From Misgurnus anguillicaudatus (taxonomy: Eukaryota; Chordata; Actinopteri; Cypriniformes; Cobitidae), in contig NC_073341.2 of NCBI RefSeq assembly GCF_027580225.2, positions 15,560,501-15,624,500 of the forward strand: a DNA stretch of 64,000 nucleotides, written 5' to 3'. Below are positions 21,401 to 35,600 of the stretch, one piece after another (within the stretch, counting starts at the first letter, position 1; the number at the start of each line of letters is the position of its first letter). Under the pieces are notes generated by a model. It ran no database searches, was not told where the DNA came from, and saw only the letters and a program-made list of their open reading frames with translations. Made by a program: the position numbers and the translations under genes.

Positions 21401-24400
21401 TAATTATCATCATAACGCATACGCCCCGCCCCTTTGATTGCCACGCCCTCGGTCCCGCACCACCTTAACTAACACATTTTCTGCTGCAAACCCTGACGTA
21501 CGCGTCACGCATGTGCCGTCACAAACTGCAAGTCTGGAAAATAACTGGTATGGTGTCCCTGATTCTCAACCTGGGGATGTTTTTCATCGCTAAAAGGGAG
21601 TTTGGAAACTTACAAAAAGCACAGATGACAACAGGTTTACCTGAGACAGCGCAAGCTAGCACGAAGGTAAAGCTAATCTTTTGACGCTTTTCCATTGCAT
21701 AGTACCCCACCTGACCCCAGGTTTGGGTCAGCTTACTTTTGTGAGCTTTTCCACTGGGTGCAGTACATAGTACTCAACACTTTTTTTAGTACCACCTCGG
21801 TTGGGGTTCTAAGCGACCCGAGCTGATACCAAAACGTGATGCGAAAACACTGTAGATCACTGATTGGTCTGAGAGAATCGTCACTACCAGCATCATTGCT
21901 ATAATGTTAAAGATTAGCTTTACCTTAGAGCTAGCTTGCACTGTCTCGAGCAAACATGTTGTCTTCTGTGCTCTGCTATAATATCCCAAACTCCCTTTTA
22001 GCGATGAAAAACATCCACAGGTTGAGAATCAGGAACACTATACCATTTTTTTCCAGAGTTGCAGTTTGTGGCGGCACATTCTCAATGCGCACGTTAGCAT
22101 ATATGCTTAAATGCAACTTAAATGATGCTCAGCGGAGCGCGTCGACTGACGCCACGGGTGTTTGAACAGAAACTGTCATGTGAGACAGAGGTAGTGATAA
22201 ACGTGATGTGCAATTTGTGGTGGTCCATTTTAATTTTGTTACGAACTGAGAAATAAATAAATGTATGGGAATGTACAATGATGCTTTCACTTGTAATGAT
22301 GTCACAGCAAACTAAACTCAATGGAAAAGCTAACCAAACCAAACCGTGGGGTACTATGTGATGGAAAAGCGCCATTTTTACATTATAGCGATGACGCTGG
22401 TAGTGACGATTCTTTCAGACCAATCAGTGATCTACAGTGTTTTTGCATCACATTTTGGTATAAGCTCGGGTCGCTTGGAACCCCAACTGAGGTGGTACTA
22501 AAAAAGTATTGGGTACTACGTACTGTGAGTGTGCACAGTGGAAAAGCCCCCAAAAGCTGACCCGACCCAAACCAAACTGTGGGGTACTCTGCAATGGAAA
22601 AGCGCCATTATATTACATCTTGTAAAAAGGGACGTAACATGTGCCATATGTAACTTTTAGAAGGATCTCTTGTCAGAAATGTAATTTAATATAGATAACT
22701 ATATTATCAGTGGTGTTTAAAGATCTTACATAATGAACTGTATTGTTTTTATTACCTATGAGACATTTTTATATTAAAAAAGTGTCAAAGTGCTGAACTG
22801 TAACTACGTGGTGACACACCTAATACGGCATTGTTCTTGACATCTGTTCACACAGGACGCGTGCGTTGCAGGTATGTTACAGCAATGTTACTTCAATAGG
22901 TCCTCATTCCAGGAACATTACCAGAATTATTCCAGGACTTGTTTGCGTTCACACTAAAGGCACTATGGCAATGTTATGGTGTATGGGATTAACACACTGT
23001 GTAAAAGGGGTGTTTGTTTGTTTGTATTACAACCTTTAGGATGAGAATCTACATGATTTACATTTTTTTGTAAATTGATAGCATACAGATTCCACTCAGA
23101 TATTTTCAACCTGGAAAACTCCTCTTATTGGGATTGAACGAAAGATCATTTTAGGTCATGGGCATGCCATGTTCATGGTTCACAAAACATAAAAACTATC
23201 ATTAATTGTTCAGGTAACATCATGCAGAATTAAAAGGATAGTTTACCCTAGGGGTGTAACGATTCATCGTGCAAATGCGCGTTTTCTCAATGAATGAATT
23301 TGAATGAATTACGGTGGAATCCCGGCACATCCGAACGCCAGAGGGCGCTCCCGTGCAGAAACTGCCTTTGTGCCACACAAGAAGTATCATTACAAACGCT
23401 ATTCCAGGAAATGTCTACACATGAATATTTATACGCTGTTCTTCAAATTGTTTCAGGTATTTTCATGATAATAAAGAATATTTTGAATGATTTTGTTTAA
23501 CGAGTGTTGCTTTTTTAAATGCACGTTATAAACGACTCTGACTCATAATGATTTTAGATTGATAAGGACTTCCTACTGACCAAATGCCGTAATACAGGCA
23601 CAAGCTGTGCATAAAACAAAGAATCGCAGCCTTGCGATTCAGAATCGATTTCAGACAGGCATTTTTAATGAGGACCGCGATTGAATCGTGATTGAATCGT
23701 TACATCCCTAGTTTACCCAAAAATGAAAAATTTCTCATCTTCATGTTGTTCTAAACCTGTATAAATGCCTTTTTTTCTGATGAACACAAAAGAAGATATT
23801 TTGATAAATGATGGTAAGCACACAGCTGATTGTAGCCATTGACTTCTATAGTAGGAAAACAAATATTATGGAAATATTGTGATAAATGATGATGAAGATA
23901 TTTTAATAAATGATGGTAAGCACACAGCTCATTGTAACCACTGAATTCCATTGTATTTGTTTTTCCTACTATGGAAGTCAATGGTTACAATCAGCTGTGT
24001 GCTTATCATCATTTCTCAAAATATCTTCTTTTGTGTTCATCAAAAAAATAAATTCATTCAGGTTTAAAACAACATGAGGATGAGAAAATGATGACAGAAT
24101 TTTCATTTTTAGGTGAACTATCCTATTTTAAGAAATTTGTATTATTTTGTGATGTGAACTTTCTGTAAACATTACGCTCTAAAGTAAAATGGTTAGAAAA
24201 AAGGAAATACAAAATACAGGACACGCGAGGATGTGGGTTTGTTTTTGCGTGTGTTTAGTTTGGATGAAAACCAGTAGCTGTCTTTCAGCTGGGTAGTCTG
24301 ACCTTTGAGACGTTGTTATGACAATGCCCAATATTTATCCTCCACACATCTTACAGTTCAAAAGTGAGAATGGGTGGGGCAACATGTTAGTGAAGAGTTG

Positions 24401-27400
24401 GGTCTACGAGACATGGAGAAATATTAAAAGAATATCCAATTTACAGCCGTATGCAAAAATTTGGGCACCCCTGACAATTTTTAATGATTTTCAAATATTT
24501 GGGTGTTTGGATCAGTAATTTAATTTTGATCTATCAAATAACTGAAGGACACAGTAATATTTCAGTAGTAAAATGAGCTGTGGATTAACAAAAAAATCTG
24601 CAGTATGCGTCAAAGCGAAATTAGACAGGTGCATACATTTTGCCATTTTGTTGATTTAAATACCTGTAACTACTTAGCACTGACTCATTGGAACACACAG
24701 TTGGTTTGGTGAGCTCATTAAGCCTTGAACTTCATAGACAGGTGCATCCAATCATGAGAAAAGTTATTTAAGATGGCCAATTGCAAGTTGTTGTTCTCTT
24801 TGAATCTCCTCTGAAGAGTGGCAACATGGATGCCTCAAAACAACTCTCAAATGACCTGAAAACAAAGATTGCTCAACATTATGGTTTAGGGGAAGAATAC
24901 AAAAAGTTATATCTCAGAGATATAAGCTGTCAGTGTCCACTGTGAGGAACATAGTGAGGAAATGGAAGACCACAGGCACAGTTCTTGTTAACCCTTGTAT
25001 TGTGTTCGATTTTTGTGACGATTTTGATGGAGCGGGTCAAATTGACCTGCATTGGATTCAATGCAATTCCTTAAATATCACATTATAAAATACAAGAAGG
25101 AATTAGGCATGAGCAAAACCATTTAAGTATCAGTCTTTGTCACACATTACAAACACTTAAAATTAAAAAGTATTTAAAAAAAAAAATGCATTTAACCACA
25201 ATTTTTAACAAGTTTGTTTTAACAAATGTTGCACAAAAACTGTTGCAACATTTAAGATTTTAAATTTTAATTCAACATGTTTTTTTAACATACATATGTT
25301 TAAGACATCCTAAATGATCAATTTAAAATTGCTGTGAAATGAAATGAAGCTTTTCTTTTTCTAAATAGGCTCATCTTTTGTTCTTGAGGATCATTGTACG
25401 AATTCAAAAAATCACTATTGACATGATGTGCACACATCAAGCATGTGCTTTCTGACTTCTTGCATTTTACACAAATGGTGCTTATTTTGGTGTCATGTTT
25501 TATGGGACACAGCTGGCATCATCTGTATTCACCTCTGAATTTTCTGTGGGTCTGAATTCATCTGCTTTACATAGTATTTCATATACATTGAAAATAGAAA
25601 TGATAGTTCACATTTACTTTTCTGTGTCTGAGGAAGTCTTTATCAGTGCTAAAAAAAAGTGAGGAAAAGCTCACTTTTCCCTTTCCAGTGTAGTAAAACA
25701 CCAAAATATACGCAATAAATGTATTTAATTTGTGTCTATACAGTTGCCTTGGAATAAAGAAATATGGGTCAAATTGACCCGCGAACATCAAAATCGTACC
25801 AAAAATCATTATTTGTGCTAAAAAAAACACTTCAAAACACATCAGTGTAACCTAACTTTGCATGCATGTTCATGGCCCTAAATGAGAAAAAGTGACAACA
25901 TTTCTGGAAGAAAACTGTAACTTAAGTAGTATTTCATATAAATTGTAAATAGAAATCATAGCTCACTTTTACCATCTGTGTCTGTAAAAGTCTTTTTCAG
26001 TATTAAAAATAGTGAGGAGAAGCATTTTTACCCCCATTTCAGGATAGTAAAACACCAACATAACAACAAACACAAAAAATATATATTTAATTTAGGTCTA
26101 TACAATTGCTTTGGAGCAAAACAAAATGCGGGTCAAATTGACCCGCGAACCTCAAAATCGTTACAAAATTATTTTGGTACACTTCAAAACATATCAGCAT
26201 GTCTAAACTTTGCATGCATGTTTATGGCCATAAATGAGAAAAAGTCACAAAATTTCAAGAATAAAATCACAGGTTAACTGGTTTATCCGACAGCTTAGAA
26301 ATCAAAACGGGTCAAATTGACCCGGAACATAATATGAGGGTTAAGGCCAGAAGTAGAAGGCCATGTAAAATATTGGAGAGGCAAAGGCGAAGAATGGTCA
26401 AAAACAGATCACCTCCAAAGACCTACAACATCAACTTGCTGCAGATGGTGTCACCGTGCATCGTTCAACAATTCAGCACACTTTGCACTTTGGTGTGAAG
26501 AAGCCTTTTCTGCACACACGCCACAAACGGAGTTGCTTGAGGCATGCAAACGCACAATTGGACAAGCCAGCTCCTTTTATTAATAAGGTGCTGTGGTCTG
26601 ATGAAACAAAGATTGAGTTATTTGGTCATAACAAGGGGCGTTATGCATGGCGGCAAAAGAACACAGTGTTCCAAGAAAACACTTGCTACCCACAGTCAAA
26701 TTTGGTGGAGGTTCCATTATGCTGTGGGGCTGTTTGGCCAGTGCCGGTACTAGGAATCTGGTTAAAGTTGAGGTTTCCACTCAATATCAGTAAAACCATA
26801 GTTTTGCTAATAGTAATCAATACACCAGAAAACCATGGTTACTACACTTTTACCTAAAATAACATATTAGTGAATTTTATTTGTCAGAAAACATTGTTGA
26901 TAGAACTATATAAAAATACTATCTACACATATTGGTGTGATATATAAATATTGTAAATGAAAGCATTTCTTGACTATTAAATTAGAATAATCACAGTTCT
27001 TTGCCTCTTACTCAATGTATTTCAATAGCTCACTATGAGCTTCCAGGAACTAACTGAAGTCTCAATGAATCACGTGACGGCCGAGCTGTTGGACTTCTGG
27101 TGGCGCAACTGTTTTCTCAATGGCTCTGATTTGTTCCACGAAAGCCGTTTGTTTATGTTCTTACTGCTGAAACCGTCTACACAAAACGTTGTGCAGCATG
27201 TTTACTAACAACACAGGAAAGGAGCGGTACTCTGACATAATATTAGTGCATGACAACTTAAACCGCTTGTGTTTTTTTTAACGACTCATCAATAGACCAT
27301 TCCCTTAAAGTAATCAGGAAAAGCGGTCAAAAGTGGACAAAAGAGATGGATTAAAACATCAGGTGAGAACAAACATCCGTCTCTCTCGTCCACTTGTTAT

Positions 27401-29564
27401 CCAATCGACCAAAACGCATCTTAATACCAGTCCTGTAAATGTGCTCATGCATAGTGTCAGTGAACTGTCCTGTACCTCAAGTCTATTGCATTGATAAAAG
27501 ATCTGCCAAAATAGTGAGAAATGGAGGATGTTGGAGAAGAAAAGAGGGTTGTGTGAAGACCTTGAAAATGACCATCTGAAGGACCTCGGCCACAGTCAGC
27601 CATTGATATCTGGATAATGCTGTGTTTGCTTAATGACTTTACTGTTGGCACTGCCCCACCAACTCTGTCACGACTGAAGGTCACTGCGGTTTATAAATGA
27701 AAACAGAGACATGTTACCTTTTTACATTGAGGTTTCTGGAATAGGTGTTAACTATGAAAGCGATATTTGCCATCACTTTTTCAAATAAAAAACAGGTTGC
27801 TGGCATGTTTATACAATGTTTAACTATGAGCTTTAAAAACTCTCCTACAGAAAACTTGCTTTTTACAGTGAAGGTCTTATTCAGTGTTTTTTATAGTTTC
27901 GAGCAGGATCGTCAATCATAAAAAGTTACCAACAATTCATTATTGTGGTGAGATTTACTGGATTCTCAGCATTTTCTTGTGTTTTTGAAAGTTGGTGTTT
28001 GAGGAGTGCTGCAGAGGCATAGAGTCAGATGTCTACCAGTACTCGCTTATGACCTTGTTTAAACCCATGGGAATTCAGATGTTAACTCCCAGGAGATGTA
28101 GCCACAGCTGGAGCCCTAAACCACCACTGCAGCCTGCAGAAATGGGATTTGGGTTCAGGATGAAATCGTCTTGAACTCTTGGAAAAACTGCAGAGGATCT
28201 GTTTTTTGTTCGAATTTGAAAGAGATTGTGAACACTGATTTGAATTCAACTAAAAGTACTCACACAAATAGGCAAGTTTTAATGTAATTGATTGCCAAAG
28301 ATACTGATGTTGTACTTTTAGAGATATGATTCTTAAGAGAGTCAAAGAAACACATCCCCTTTTATTCTGTTCCTTTGGCAAATGATAAAAGCTTGGTGTC
28401 AGATAAGAAGCCACTTGTTCTGAAGTCTGGTTGCGTTTCTTTTGAAGTCATTCTTTGATGCTGTAAAAACAGGGGATTAAGAGAAATGTCATTGTACTTT
28501 TTGATAACTGAGGATCAAGAAATTGTTGGAAAGAAATGGTACCAATTTAACTTCGATTTTTAGAGAAAAAGATGAAAGTGTTTATGTATTTATATTTGTA
28601 TATTTTAAAGAAATAATGAAATTAGAGATGCACCAATATATCTGTCAATAAAAGCAATTTTTCACACTGTTAGCTATCGGATGATAGTTTAAAAGCAGCC
28701 GATATTCATGGCCGATATATCCTGTCAATCAAAAGAGAACAGGAAAATGCAATGAATTTGAGATCTGTGTATAGAAGTTGTAAAGAAACATCATCCAGGG
28801 CTCCAGACTAACTTTTTTCACTAGGAGCACAGTGGCCCCCAACTGCAAGTTTTAGGGGCGCAACCAGTAATTCCACTGTATTACTAATAAATACTTTAAT
28901 GACAGATGCAGAATGTACAATGTGCTGTTTCAAATTCAGTGTCACTTCACAAAAAAAGGTCATGTGCGACTGGATGTTAAACTTGGTGGCAGTCTGGAGC
29001 CCTGTCACCAGTTTAATGTTCAGTATTAATGGTCATTATATTAATGAATAACATAAAGATGCTATGTGAAAGTTTATAACAGAAAACTGTGGTTTTCATC
29101 TTGTCACTTTCTTGGTATAGAAAACACATTTTTACAGAAATTAGTCAAAATGGATTTATTGCGTTTTGGAACCAAACTCTTCATATATGAAAGTTGTGTT
29201 TTGTCAGTTAGATTGTCTCAGTGCTAACAGACATGGATTACTGTGAAAGCTGTTAAACTGTAATCTTTAAATAAGTGCTGAATCATTTGTTGCGTTTTAC
29301 AAGCTTCATGTAGGTCCTTATGTGGTTCCCTTATAAAGATCTTTTCAAAAGGCCATTCAGCCCGATCACAACAGCTGGCTTGTGTAGAGGGCTTTTAAAA
29401 GAGAGATGTTAATGATGTGTTGTGATGGACTTTTACGTTATTTTCAATAACAGTGAAAGGAAATGAGACGGAAAACAAAGAATCTAATGGATTATTATGA
29501 CAGATTCCTATGCCAAAATACTAGCAAATGTTAAAACCCTCGTAATTGATCAGACCGAAAATGT

Positions 29565-29617
<53 letters not shown>

Positions 29618-32600
29618 CAGGGATTGACTGCATTACAAAGGTCCACTGATGGTGTGTCTGTGTAATGTACACAGTGTGTAGAGTCTCTGTATGTTTACTG
29701 TGGTAGGGATTTGAACAGTGGACTGTTTGTCTGGAGGCAGCATAATAAGGGCAAGACAGAGAACAGACCTCACTAAAACATTATAAAACAGGTAAAGACC
29801 TCTTCTCCTTCTTTAGTCATTACTAGAGGTGTCACAATTCTCTAAATCCTCGATTCGATTACAATTCTCTAAATCCTCGATTCGATTACAGGTTGCGATT
29901 CGGTTCTATGCCATTCTATGCCATTTTTAGACTTTTATGAAATATAATATATGACCTAGAACCCGGGGATGCCCTGCCATGTTAGTCTTGCTGCCAGTGG
30001 AAAAATATGGTACAGGCACATAGCTGATCAAACGAAAACTTCCTGTCAGATGAACGTTCCTGTCAGTACTTTGCATCTTAAAAACACGCTTTTATACCTT
30101 CAGTTGGGATTGTGAGACTATACCCCAATAAGTCATGTTTAAATGCTGTTTTCATAACTCTCGCAACTGAAATAAGTTGTTGTGAAACTTAAACAGATCT
30201 CAGTTCAGAGCATTGACGATTCCATTATTTAATTCGAAGTTCAAGGTTGTGACTTAATTTCGATTTGATTTAAAATCAAAATTGTGACACCCTTAGTCAT
30301 TAGATATCACAGCTTGATTCACACGGGCCCTTTATACGACAAAGTTTTTATGCTGTTTGGTTGTTCGTTTACTCGGCAAGGAGTTTTCGAGTCTTCAAAA
30401 TGCACATTTTTAAAGATAAGTTTCCAAGTTTTTGAAACGACTCCTTGTTGTCTCCGTGTAACCTATAAAAATGTAAATCTCTGATAGTGGTGACGTCTTG
30501 CAAATAGGTACGCATTAGTATAACACAACAATCATGGCGGATTACAAGACTGTGTTTGTGCTGCGTAAGGCAGTGGTTCTCAAACTTTTTCCGCATGCGG
30601 CCCCCCTTGTGTACGATGCATTCCTTTGCGGCCCCCCCAAAGAAAATTTATGACAAAAACTGTTCTAAAATGTAACATTTTAATTAAACAAAACATATTA
30701 ATTTATACAAAGTAGTGCTGTTGGTTCGTAGCCTTATTTTTTTAGGTTTAATTACACAGAATTCATGATAAATGAATGTATTTTATAAAATGTCATAAAA
30801 CTGGGGCCCCCCTGGCACCATCTCGTGGCCCCCCTGGGGGCCCTGGACCCCAGTTTGAGAACCACTGGCATAAGGTACTGATTTTATGAAATCTTCTCCA
30901 ACAAAGTTTACAAAATTTTGCCACTTTATAGACCGTTTTAGTGGCAACAACATAAACAAGCAGCCTTTGAGGCCTAAACTTAATTTCCTGTAGACTTTAA
31001 TAATTTCCTTCTAGAGTAGATTATTTTTGATAACAAGCTAAATCAATAACTAGTAAGTTACCTTACTTAAGCAATATCGCTCGAGTAGGAGTGTGATATA
31101 GCTCTATATCATCACGGCTGTGATTAGGCCAGAGGCACGATTAGGCCGTCACGATAAAATAAATGATCAATGTCCACATTTAAAAGCTGCGGTGCTTACC
31201 TGCAGTTCCACGGTGTTTTCGCGTTCTGATTAGAGATATAGCTCCAGAAAATGAGTGTTTACAATCCTCTTTCCAAGTGTCCACACGACGTGACAACACA
31301 TTAATCCCATTAAGTTTAACGTAGCATCCAAGAGCGCTGATCTTTGACGGAATAATAACTTCCGATTGGGATGCACAGACTGATTTATGAGCTAGTGAAC
31401 TAATGAGACACACGGAGCGTGATTCAAAACAGCGCGTTTGTGTGTGTGTCCAGGTCCGTGTGTGGGTGCTGTTTCTCCATTCAGAGATGAGCCTGTTTAG
31501 AGGACCTCCATTCACTAGGTGGCGGAATAATACGAAAGGTGAAGCGGTTACAGTGCCGTTATCAGCACAATATCGCATAGCTCTTAGCCAATCAGATTCG
31601 AGAACCAGAAAGAACTGTTGTATAACAAATTATATTTAAAGTGTATTGACTAAAGTTACTGTGTAAAATGAATGTATACAATGTTAGCTACAGATCCATC
31701 AAATTTTGCCTGGCTGCCACAGCGGTGATCCATGCTCACAGTCTCCCCTCATCTTTTGGAAACCAAAACTTTTAATTTTCAACAAAATTTTATTTTCCAC
31801 AACGTATTTGTTCCAGAGGTCAGTTTAGTCGCTAGCCAGACAGATAAACAAGCACAGACCAGAAGTTAACTTCGGGCCAGGCAGATAACCATGGCAACGC
31901 GAGTAATATTTAGTAATAAACGTACCTCAATATGTGTCTAATCAAAACCGCTTTCACACAATTGCTTTCTTAATCTTGATTGATCGTATTTATTGCTTTG
32001 TATAGGAATGTGTATAAAAAAATCTATACAAAAAAAGTTTGAAGCCCACACATATCACTGTGTCCAATTTGGATATGGGTTTAGCTACAGGAATGCACTC
32101 TAACCTAGTAACCAAGTCACTTTAGGATGAACAATGCAAAACGTGGAGCACATGGAATTAGCTGAGAAAACCAAGAAACTAGAACAGGTCCATGCTTGAG
32201 TAGCAATGTCAGCGTCTTTTATGTACAGAGCTTGCATTTGGAAATGCAAAAACTAATTTGATCAGCAGTACTTGGACCTGTTTATTTTAGTGGTTAAATA
32301 AACTGAATGCAGTTGTTTTCTGGAAATGAGCTACATGTATAGTTATGACAGGTCACTCAGGAAGATAGTTTTGAGAAGGTTATTCATGATTTATGATAGG
32401 ATATTCGTATCTTCATTACATGATTGTATTTCACCTTCATATGCATTTGGGCATATTTATCATATACTGCAGGCTTTGTTTTCTTATTGGTATCTGTTTT
32501 TTTTTGGTTTTTAGTGCTGGCCCGGCTGGTTTCGGACCTGCAGGCGTTCCTGTTGGTTCTGGACAGTGAAAATCTCAGCTATATCGCTCAGGCCCAGAAA

Positions 32601-35600
32601 AAATCCATCTCAGAGCTGCTCTGTAAACTACAGGACAACAAGGACACACCAGGTAACCACTTGATTCTCTTCATCTGTCTGTCAATTGATTGTAAATGTG
32701 TAAGTACTGTATGTGAATAAATTAGGGTTGTGAATGTAGCTCTCAATGGATGGGTCTAATGCATCTTATAAAGTTTGATTTTGAGATATAAAAGCATATA
32801 AAGTATTCAACATTCAATTTTCAGGCCAAGGACCCCTTAATGTATATATTTTATATAGGTTATATATAAAATATAACCAAAACTCTATATACTACCTGGC
32901 ACTACCCACAGTAGTACCACAAAGGTCCTGATCTTTGAACAAACTTCATATCCACCTGCAGGTGGACAGATTTATTAGCAGTTATCTGAATGCAAGGCAT
33001 TTGCAGGACATTCTGTATAAAGGAGTCAACGTTGGGTCATGGAGAGGTTATGAGGGACAGATGTTAAATTCAAAGACCGCTACTTTCCTCATTCTCTCCG
33101 GCTTGTAAATTCCTCTGTCTGAAAAAATCCAGCTATTCTGTGCTGTCCTGACTGTGACCTCATCTCTGTGGGACAAGCCAAGTCTGGCCTGTGCAGCATC
33201 ATGATGGATATGCAGTGATATGGCCTACTTAATTCACCTGTTTATTTTACATTTCACCAATCGTTAAAATTTTAGTCACACTTTCCTGCACCAAAAAAAA
33301 TTGAGTTTCAAAACCTCTCTTTTTTTTAATGTTGTTATTGTTAGGGTGGCTTTAAGACTTCTTTTATGATTGGCTAACGTCTGTGTACCAGTCCACAGTG
33401 TTGTTCCTCAAAGCAGGCCAAGTTCCAGTATACTGAATTGTTGTTGATGTGTAAATATGTTGAAATAATGGTTGCTAAGCCTGCGGAGGAAGCTTTATGT
33501 TGTGAAGATCAGAGGATGCATATTTATAAAAACGGTTTTCTTGGATTAATAGGTATGATATGTGTGTTTTATATGTAGCAGAAGATGCGGAGTACATGAT
33601 TATGAACTGTCCGTCTGGTGGACCTGGTGATCTCAGGGAAAGCACCACAGCCGAGGCTGAAGAAGCTCTTTCGGCTTCCTCGACCGAATGGCTCCAACCC
33701 ACAGTGAGTCATTACAATATAATATTTATGCAGTAAAACTGACACCCAGACAGAGTTTACATTTTATGGTCTGCAAATAGATACATTCTTACAGGTGAGA
33801 TTCATATTTATTTGTACATAATACATGACATTTACCTGAAACCTAAATTAGATTTCTAAAAGATTATTCCACTTTTATTTTAAAAAAAATCACCCCCATG
33901 TCATCCAAGATGTGTATCCAGGATTTTTCTCCATATAGTGGACCTTTTGACTAGGGATGCACGATCTTGATTTTTCATGGCCGATTTTTATACCGATTTT
34001 CTTAACAAGCAAATTGCCCAATTCCGATCCGATTTCCGATTTTTTTTTCTTATCAAGCATCAAATAAGAAAGAATGAAAGTATACATAAACAAGATGTTT
34101 ATTTGGTATTTAACAGGCTAAACTTGGTAACCATGGTAACTTGGTAACTGTAACCATCTCAAATTAACAGCAGTAACTGCAGTAGGCTACATTCAATACA
34201 AACATAAGTGGTTAAATTAAATGAGACCATGACATGGATGGTTGAGTGAGGGTTGATGGTCTTGCCTGTTTTGCATTATCAACAGACTTTTGATACTTAT
34301 TGTGTTCTATCAGGTGATGAACTTAAATGTCTGATCAAGTTTGTTGTGGCGAATGCAGGGCTCTCAGGTTTAATTTATAAGTTTGGAGTGAGATAACATC
34401 TGTTAACATCCACCAAATTCTCAAGTTTTTGCTAGCAGTTCAATGTTACCTTTATTCATAACTGACCAGCACAAATATAAATAATAACAATTGGTAAGTC
34501 TGATAAAAGACAGACAAATTCATCCAAATTAAACAAATTGCTCTACATATTAAAAAAATACAAATGTATCAGAATTAAAATTAAATGGATTGCACCACTT
34601 GCCATCAGCTTGTATTTTAAACTGTGTTTAAGAGAGAGATAAGGTTACATGTTTATTACTACATGGCAATAATAATGAAATACATCTCTGGTCCTTTCGT
34701 TAATTTCAGGAAGCCTCTACATTAGTTTCAGGTAAGCTAAAGCATCTGATTGCAAAGCAGTTGGAGAGTTTTTGAATTAATCAATTATAATTTAACACGT
34801 ATTTGGCTATATTCAAGAAACCTGCATTATTTACCGCATTTATCGGATCTTGATCTTCTAACTTTCGCTTTGTGCATGCGCGCGCCGCGCATCCGAGTGA
34901 ATGTCCTCAGAGGAGCGCGAGGACACCTTGAGACAGCTAAACCTGACAAAAAACTGCGCCTCGTCCATTAATTGTAATATAACAGGAAAATGTATCAGTC
35001 TTTTAGAAATACAAGGTGTGAGTGTGTGAACTGACTGAAATGCGTGTATCTCACAGTGAATGCGTGAGACTTGAGAGCCCTGCGAATGTACTGTTGTTTC
35101 TCCGCGATTAACTTGTCCTTTGCCGACATTGGCTTGCAATCTTAACGTCCTGCGCACAGATTTCGAAATACTTTTACACAAAAGACATGTTTGCAAATTT
35201 TTAATATGTAGTCTGTGCACCCGGGCGCACTTTTGTAAAAATCGGCAAAAAAAAAAACGGCCGGTTCTGATTTATTGCCGGTCAACCGGAGCATCCCTAC
35301 TTTTGACATGATTACGTAATACGTAAGGTCGCACTGGTGCATCACAAGGCTAGTGCAGGATGAGAAGTTGTGGTTAAAAAGTACTTATTTTTTTTAAAAA
35401 TGGCGAAAATGACAATTCTTTTGCTAGATTAGCGACTGCATGAGTAATAACCTAGCATAAGCTTGTCATCAAACTCAGCTGAAATGTTATCTGTAGAAAA
35501 AGTAAGTCACAGAGAGAAAGGAAATGTGCTCTTCATCTAACAGATTAAGCTACAAACCCCACGCCCAGAATTGACGGTCCGCCTAAATGGACACGGGACC

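Larger units (their letters stand above)
24444..26795 (+). mobile_element. Tc1-like transposon, truncated and interrupted by a piggyBac element
   Basis: Left end CAGCCGTATGCAAAAATTTG GGCACCCC-type, typical of a fish Tc1 family. The sequence resumes after the piggyBac insert and reaches the catalytic region, then stops abruptly near 26795; the 3' half and right inverted repeat are absent. Confidence 0.85.

Noticed and set aside
29562..29617. Tandem array considered as a CRISPR-like or satellite structure
   Set aside because: Simple dinucleotide microsatellite; no spaced repeats of CRISPR type exist in the window, as expected for a vertebrate.
34710..34731. Possible extra afap1l2 coding exon
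   Set aside because: It lies inside a hAT element, is 22 nt long, and would shift exon 4 into a frame with a stop. Kept only as a pseudo-exon observation.
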